Assembly: GCA_036897445.1 (NCBI GenBank)
Contig: JAYMTL010000175.1
Location: 1 to 31,195 of the forward strand
Reading direction: 5' to 3'
Length of the DNA stretch: 31,195 nucleotides
Origin: Pelargonium tetragonum
Lineage: Eukaryota; Streptophyta; Magnoliopsida; Geraniales; Geraniaceae
Numbering within the stretch: position 1 is the stretch's first letter; every line of letters begins with the position of its first letter. Of the stretch, positions 24,867-31,195 are shown one piece after another. The notes beneath the pieces are model-generated. The model was not told where the DNA came from and searched no databases. It saw only the letters and a list, made by a program, of their open reading frames with translations. Made by a program: the position numbers and the translations under genes.

Positions 24867-24973
24867 TTGGGATAACATTCGCTAACAGACTCTGAAAGAA
24901 AATAGAATGAATTTACTCATGTCTCTATAAGGAAGAACTAAAATAATGAAATCCGTTGTTTATGTTATCCCAA
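24867..24973. repeat. 12-nt inverted repeat spanning 107 bases
   Basis: TTGGGATAACAT at 24867-24878 is the exact reverse complement of 24962-24973. The 83 bases between them show no recognised content. It could form a long-loop stem or be the worn ends of a small inserted element, but no target-site duplication is obvious. Confidence 0.45.
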
Positions 24974-26700
24974 ATTACCAATAACCTGAAGATAATACAC
25001 CTTAGCTTGTTATACAGAATTAAGAGCTACAAGAATACGGAATCTAAGGAAAGGTCTTCTTGCTAAGCCTGCTACAACACAGCCCTGGAATTAGAATTCA
25101 GTTTAGATGCAATACCAGGTATACACTATCATCGGGATCGGATAACTACTTTCTAGAAGAAAATCTCCTCTTTTAGCTTTAGCAAGATCATCGAACAAGT
25201 GGAAGATTTTTTTCTATTTACCGAGATCCTATATAGAACATACCTTTGTCAGCCAGCTTTCAATTAGCTGCCAAGAACACAAATTGAGAAGGAAAAGGGA
25301 TCTGAAGTGGTTCATAAGAAAGAAATTAATTGCATTACCTTGCTATACTAGATCGGAATCAAGATAAACTAGCCTAGCTTACAAAAGAACTAAGTGCTAC
25401 AATTCTAAACTCCTTTCTTCATGCCAAGAACCCAGAGCTGAACTAAGAGCCGGAATCCACTCAATTCTGGAAAAGTTGACATTGTTAGGAAGGATTTAGT
25501 CCTGAAACCTAGTAATTACTCCTTCATAAACTACAGGAACTCTTTTTAATAAGAAAATCTTAAGACTCTCTTAGTTATTGGAACTCTGGCTTTACCTTTA
25601 GACCTTTAGCAGCTCCTAATAACGCTCAGGCAATACATTGACTCCTTGTTAAACTTAAACTACCAAAAACTGGAACTCATTTAAGTGTATGGATTTCCGC
25701 TTCAATTCACAACAATGTCAGCCCGCTTTAGAACAATTATCTCCTCTAGCTAGACTAGAGAGAAACCTGTTACCATTAGCTCCACTGGAAGACAAAAGTG
25801 CTTGCTTTGGAATAGAGCTACACTTGAGAAATGCATTTCCCTCAAGAAGAAATAGCTACAATTCAGAGAGTTACATATTCTAGTCTAGAAAAGACTTGGA
25901 CTCTACTCTCAAAGGTAATAGATGTAGCAACACCGTCTATAAGCAACAAGAGCTACTGCTACATGGTATACTAATACAAATTTCTCTGCTATCTAAGCTA
26001 CTGGTTTCTGTCTTAAACAGCATAACCCTCTATATTTAAGGAATCCGGTTAGCCTTTAGCTGTCAATACTCAATACACTTACTTAACAGAATCAAGCTCT
26101 CTAGGAACTTCGTACATTGAAAATAAGCCTGCAAACCAAACATCTCTTAAACTCCTAACAAGGACATTACAAACACCAATGCCAAGGACATCTTTCCTTT
26201 CAACTGCTAACAAGCTAATACCTTCCTAACAAAGATGATATAAATTGACACCTCTTTGCTAGCATTCCTATTCAACAGCTATCCTCAGATTAAGAAAGTG
26301 TCTTCCATTGTATTTAGGTTTCTTAATAAACTTCCTGCGGTTAATACTAACGTTAACCTTCTATCTTTGGACAGCTTTACAAGAGATTCTATTAGTGTTT
26401 ATTTATCTCCTTTGGCTTACAGAAGAACTAATACAAGAAGCCAAGAAAACTCAGTTCAGGAAGAAGACATTACACCTTTAAAAACTACAAATACTAATTT
26501 TGCTTCAACTCCTAATATTCCTTAAATCCTGAGAATCTTAAGCTTAGAACTAGAACCGGAATCTATAAACTCCAAAAAAAGACTAACTAAATAGTTTCCA
26601 GCTTAAAAAGAAGAATATCCCCGGAAAAGATTGACTTTCCAGAGTACTTATAACTGTTTCAACTATCAATGAGGAGCAAAAACCTTATCTCTTAAATTTT

Positions 26701-28999
26701 CCGGCTCCAGAGTAGTGCCTACTTCTTGGGCCATAAATACTAGTTTGACTTTGTTTAAAAGGAATGCTTTGTTCGAGAGCTTGCAGATATCTTTATTTCA
26801 AAGTCTGGGTCTTAAAAGAATACAAACCTTAGTTTACAAAATACAGCGGGATTTAATAAGTAAGAATAATAGTCTAAAAAAAAAAAGGGAGCCGTTTTAT
26901 ACCATAAGTGGAACTAGAAAAACTTTTGAAATATCTTCGATTCCTTGATTTGTTTAGAATTCCTATACGCTATAGGACTAGGGCTCCCGCATTAAAGAGA
27001 GTCTAATACCAATCTGATTTAACACAATCATAAAATGACTCAGCTTGAAATATAACCAAACTTGGGCATACTAATATCTAGAGATTAACAAAAGGAGGGT
27101 CTTATATTATTAAGAACTCTTAAAAGGAAAACACTTACCACTAAGATATGGATTCTTATTCTCTAAAAAAAGTACTTACTCACAAATCCTATCTTTACTG
27201 AAAAACTTTAGTTGCTTGTATTTACTATATATATACTCATTTTATACGGAAAAGGTACTTAAAATTTTCTCGATAGTATAAAAAACTATTCTAAAGGCCT
27301 TTTACACGAGCTAAAAAAGAGTTTATACAGTCCTGTGTACAGATTTTTTCTCTGACTCGCAAGGTCCAATTCTACGATATTTGCAGATCCGCGTCTTAAT
27401 GACTATATAAGGATCCCCCGGGAAATGTTAAAAAGGATTTTGACTTACAAATAAAAAAAGGCAAATAAGGGGCCCTCTTACCCAAGCTTCCCCATAATAG
27501 GTATTCCTTTAGGAGGTGCCGATAAGGGCTAAGCTAAGTATCTTGGGTTAACTTCCAGTGCAGTACTTTTTTAATCTAAGGGAACTTCTAATTTATTAAG
27601 AATCATCTTTACTGAATTAAAGAGAGCACAGGGGCCCCTTTATTAGAGTATATCATGGAGCCTTCTACAAGCTCGAGAATATACTTTATCGGAAACTTCA
27701 GGCAGGGTATACGCTTTTATAGACATGAGCCCCCTTTTTTTGTAAAATGTTAAGCGAATCCGGAAAGAAACTTAGGTCGAAGTAAAAGGAAAGATATATT
27801 AGAGATCTCTGTATGACCTAAGCTAACACAAGGTAAATACTACTCTTAACTTTACTTGGACCCCCGCAAAATACTTGCTAAATAAAGTCAAACTCTTCTT
27901 GAATTCACAAAATTGAAAAAGCACCTTACTAAAACTTGGATTTCAAGGACCCCTTGGGCCGTTGTTATACTAGTTTGCTACTTAATAAATCTTCTTTTTT
28001 ACTCCATTTTCTTTTTCGTTTAACAAAAAGAGACTATAACCTTTTGTACTAGGATAGCCTATAAAGTGACTGTAGTAGGGAGCTTGTACTTTTTACTCTG
28101 AAAAAAGAAGCCTAATTGCATTAACAAGAGAGCCGTTTACTTTTGGGTTCGGCATGTCCACTTAAGTTACACTTTTGATATTTTCTTTTTTCAGTACAAA
28201 CCTTTTTAAGATTTCCAATAGTATAAAATTTCAAAAGCCTCCCCTAGCTTTTGGGGTTTGCTAGATATCCGTGTTCTTTAAAGAGATTCTAGTCTTTGTA
28301 AATTACCGACGCAAAATGAATTAGTAGAGACGTTTATTTTATATAGCAATAGTAAAAAACTCTTATTATTTAAATAAAAGGAATTTAACTTAGAGTATTT
28401 AATGTTATAATGGGATTTCTTTCTTATTAGTAAGGGCTAAAGCTAATGAGTATTTTCCAGTTAAGAACGCAAGAATTTTAATGCTAACGAATAATTGTAA
28501 AAGCTTCCCTGTCTTATTTTTTATAGTAGCTCTAGTTAAAGAAAAGAGATTTCAAATCAAATAAGGAGTCTAAGAGATATGTTTTAAGGCTAAATTGCAA
28601 AACAGTTATTATAAGAAATTCAGGTTCTGGGTATTTAAGGGATTTAAGAAAACGGGTCCTTTTAAGATTTAAAATAAGAGTCACAGAAGTCACAATTTAA
28701 GAGGGTTCTGCTATTTGTAACAGTTTTTTTGTATTAGGCTTCATAGTGTAATGAGGGAATATCCCTTACAATTCAGTTTATTTTAGTACAGGATACAATA
28801 CCCTAGAGAGTTCTAAAGTAGGAATATTCTTTTCTTTTTAGGGATTCTGTTCACAACACGGGCACATCATAAGAGGATGCTGTAGTCTATTTGGCATTAT
28901 AGTAGCCTTGTAAACGGTATAAGGAATTATGCTGTACAAGGTGTATCTGGATTATCTATTCAGGATTATTCAATTGAAGATTTTTATAATCGTGAATCT
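26701..28999. other. Gene-free spacer with TA excess
   Basis: The biased background returns after about 27 kb. The only open frame to note is 26715-26948 (77 codons), which lacks recognisable content. An 11-base A run at about 26876-26886, GGGCCC at 27470 and 27632, CCCGGG at 27417 and a 10-bp palindrome AGAGATCTCT near 27800 are the visible landmarks. I see nothing functional. Confidence 0.5.
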
Positions 29000-29123
29000 T
29001 TATATAGGGTAAATCAACCTCATGAAGGGGAGTACCTAAACGCCAGATAAGGAGCATTTCTTTTAGATAATAACTTCATATTCTATTGAAGGATTCCTTT
29101 CTTTTTCTTGAGTCTTTACCTGT

Positions 29124-29139
29124 TTATTTGGAAGTCTTT
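29124..29139 (+). repeat. Short dispersed repeat (16 nt)
   Basis: TTATTTGGAAGTCTTT is identical at 19953-19968, and 12 bases ending in the same GGAAG occur again at 29359-29370. It is short but hard to expect three times by chance, so it may be a remnant of a dispersed repeat family. Confidence 0.4.
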
Positions 29140-29615
29140 CTCATGCCATGAAGTAAAGGAGTTCACAAGATTCCATTCTAAGGAGTTTCCTTGTGCCCTT
29201 ATACTAGAGTAAGTAAAAAGGATTATTAACTAGGTTTAAAGAATTGGAAATTAAATACAAGTTTTTTTCTGAAATTTGCCTGGTATTTCTTAGTTCACAA
29301 GTATTCTTTGCAAGGCACAGATTTTGACTTTGGGATTCCTTTGAAGTAGATTATTCTATTTATTTGGAAGCCCGTTTAGTTTATCTTCCAATGAGGTAAG
29401 ACTTCCGATCTATGTATTCATCTATTCTTCTCTTGTGTTTGTATGTGTACGCCGGCACAGGATTCTACTAATATAATAACAGAATCTCTTGTAAGCTAGT
29501 CGCGGTAGCCCTTAAATATGAGGGTATCACTCTTTCTATTAGGATTTGGTTTCTTTGTTACGATGGAACCCGATTGCAAGCTTAAGAAGTCTACGCAGGC
29601 TCAGATTCTAAACTC

Positions 29616-29643
29616 TTGAGGGACTGGAGTTTCAAGATAAAGG
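29616..29643 (-). repeat. 28-nt perfect inverted repeat, right arm
   Basis: This is the exact reverse complement of 24455-24482. Like its partner it lies in a less-biased segment. Beyond the 28 bases I found only a faint resemblance on one side, so this is not visibly part of a longer inverted duplication. Confidence 0.9.
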
Positions 29644-29660
29644 AGTGAAATAGACTCTCT

Positions 29661-29680
29661 GCTAATGGAAGCTAATGGAA
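29661..29680 (+). repeat. Tandem 10-mer, two copies
   Basis: GCTAATGGAA occurs twice in immediate succession. It is a minor replication-slippage type duplication. Confidence 0.8.
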
Positions 29681-31195
29681 ACGGATTCTTTGGTATTCTT
29701 AGTTTTGTCTTCTTGTGAGCTCTTGTATTCAGTGCCAACAATAAATCAGGGTTTCCGTCAACATTATGATGTGCTGGAATTGCTATTGTCTATATTGCTG
29801 TAAACAAGTAAACTAGCCTAACCAGTCAAATTCATTGAGTTTATACTCATTCAGGGTTTTTGCTTGACAGTATTCCTTACCATAAGAACTATACCTCTTA
29901 GTACTCTCTAATCTTAGGAAATGACACATACATCTGAACAAGCTTGACAATTTCTTAGTTCTTTGTAGATAACACCTTATTTAGGCTTTCCGGTAAGTAC
30001 ATTCCATTTATAGCAGAAACCAGTCTCTTTTATTTAGCTTTACAGGATACAATACTAGACTAAAGTAAGAACTCTTAGTTTTGGAGCTCTTTGTCTTCTT
30101 AGGACTTCGTACCTTGCTTTAGTATATTCTGTTTTGAAGGAAAAGGGCCGCTGACCGGGCTTCCCCTTGTCGTGAGGTAGTCGACCTTCAACCTAAGATA
30201 TGGCAAAGGGACTGATTTTCATTTTAACCCCTAGACAGGGTAATCGTGTTTATTAGGGAGAGCACTGAGCTTCAACATTCATTAGCACTTAGCAAGGGGT
30301 CCACTCGGCCGGAAAAGTAGGCAAAGTGGGCAAAAAAGGAAACTTATTAATTCATCCTAATGTCTTTAAAGGTGGGTAAAATAAGGTCAATTTGTAGTAC
30401 AATTTATGCAAAACAAAGATAAAGGGTGAGATCTAACATTACACAAATCCATGACTGAAGAGAGAGCTGGCATCTCACAGTTGATAGGTAGCATTGAGAA
30501 CATTCTAATTTGAGCACTGATAGGGACAACTCTTTAGCACTGAGACAATAGCACGGAGCTTCACGGGGAAGAATTTAGTCAAGGGAAGTAAGAACAAGGC
30601 ACTAATCAGAACAAGCAAGGGAAGAACACTTTCATACTAATAGGGGAGAGTAGGAACTTATTAGCGCACCGTGATTGTATTGATTAAAGCAAACATTGAA
30701 TCCGAAAACATGGGCGGTGCTTGTAAAAATGTAAGGAATAGGTTATATGCTCTTAACATAAAGATAATGACAGGACTGGCTTAAGGTTTACGCAAGAGTG
30801 GCGAATTCTTTTGGAAGATAAGCACAGTATAGAAAGGATGAAGCACAGGTATCGAAGATAAAGGAATGTAATGACAGAAATATCGACTCAAACAAAGGAA
30901 TAGACAGCTTAACAGGATAACCTATGCTGGAATTCTGACTTTCACTATAGAATAAATAGAAGAAAGGGAATATACTTGAGAATGATAATTGGAGGAAATG
31001 GACTCGTAAAGGCAAAGAAACTGATATTTAGATTAATTGAGTTGAGATAATTATTCCGATAAGTAAGAGATGGCTAGACTCCTACCTGTTAGAAGAATTT
31101 GAGAAAACTATATATAATTCGACCGAAAACTCATAACACTAGACACAAAAGGAACTTGAAAGCATCTATTCAATCTAAGGATTTCAATCCAGCTT

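Larger units (their letters stand above)
24421..26700. other. Less-biased segment, A/C-leaning, no recognised gene
   Basis: The TA excess and the CA/TG shortage fade here. The line 24541-24600 has 11 CA or TG against 8 AC or GT, and 4 TA against 3 AT. Open frames are longer as a result. In one plus frame, stretches at about 25146-25367, 25689-25883, 26256-26525 and, just beyond this segment, 26715-26948 are open, but stops lie between them and their products are serine-, leucine- and asparagine-rich with no motif. Neighbouring frames are also fairly open, so base composition explains this better than coding. A 28-nt repeat arm starts the segment and a 12-nt inverted repeat lies at 24867 and 24962. 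This may be younger DNA than its flanks. Confidence 0.45.
29000..31195. other. Less-biased segment at the right end, no recognised gene
   Basis: Hand counts at 29821-29880 (9 CA or TG against 8 AC or GT) and 30481-30540 (about 9 against 6) show no shortage of CA/TG. Beyond 30400 the plus strand becomes purine-rich. Variants of the string AGCACTGAG recur at 30261-30270, 30511-30540 and, as AGCACGGAG, near 30551. The minus open frame 30788-31015 (75 codons) is serine- and phenylalanine-rich with no motif and is probably the shadow of purine-rich DNA. No gene is recognised. Confidence 0.45.

Noticed and set aside
26875-28145. GAGCCG strings tested as group II intron domain V
   Set aside because: Neither 26889 nor 28129 is followed by the partner half of the domain V hairpin, and no intron boundaries or intron protein are visible.
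30788-31015. 75-codon minus-strand frame rich in serine and phenylalanine
   Set aside because: The opposite strand is purine-rich here, which yields Ser/Phe/Leu runs without coding.
1-31195. CRISPR arrays, intact mobile elements, rRNA genes and standard mitochondrial protein genes
   Set aside because: I looked by eye for regularly spaced repeats, rRNA cores and the starts of cox, nad, cob, atp and rps genes and found none. A profile search could still detect weak relics.

Overview
The window is almost empty of recognisable genes. The one gene I can defend is a tRNA-Gln(UUG) on the minus strand (5437-5508). Its sequence is of the mitochondrial type and, from memory, closest to land-plant or streptophyte mitochondrial trnQ. 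The longest open frames in 31 kb are about 60-110 codons. Several of these open only with a TTG start, and none shows a domain, a motif or a family I know. The best reading is a gene-poor intergenic stretch of a large streptophyte (plant-lineage) mitochondrial genome. The lineage is uncertain because the DNA looks more AT-rich (about 35% GC by eye) than most land-plant mitochondrial genomes.

The background is unusual. Over most of 1-24.4 kb and 26.7-29 kb, hand-counted lines are rich in TA and poor in CA and TG, so stop codons are dense in every frame. This resembles the footprint of fungal repeat-induced point mutation (RIP), so a degenerate fungal nuclear region with an organellar insert is the main rival reading. 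Two facts count against simple RIP: the tRNA keeps many CA and TG steps and nearly all its pairing, and the two segments at about 24.4-26.7 kb and 29.0-31.2 kb do not show the bias.

Layout: 1-5.4 kb is biased spacer with an AT-rich start. trnQ lies at 5.44-5.51 kb, and a degenerate tRNA-like fold follows at 6.65 kb. A G-poor TA-rich patch lies at about 8.4-8.85 kb. Biased spacer with several strong hairpins (12.4, 17.6 and 18.7 kb) runs to 20.2 kb. Two patches of distinct composition (about 20.24-20.52 and 21.6-22.35 kb) may be foreign or mobile-element debris. Biased spacer with another hairpin (22.9 kb) then leads to the two less-biased segments.

The clearest structure beyond the tRNA is a perfect 28-nt inverted repeat (24455-24482 and 29616-29643) bounding 5.1 kb. 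It is joined by a diverged direct repeat (15.2 and 24.1 kb) and a colinear pair of short matches (0.12-0.45 and 8.43-8.60 kb). I see no operon, no CRISPR array, no intact mobile element and no evidence of a novel multi-gene system. The interest lies in the mutational landscape, the repeat pairs and a predicted edited tRNA mismatch.
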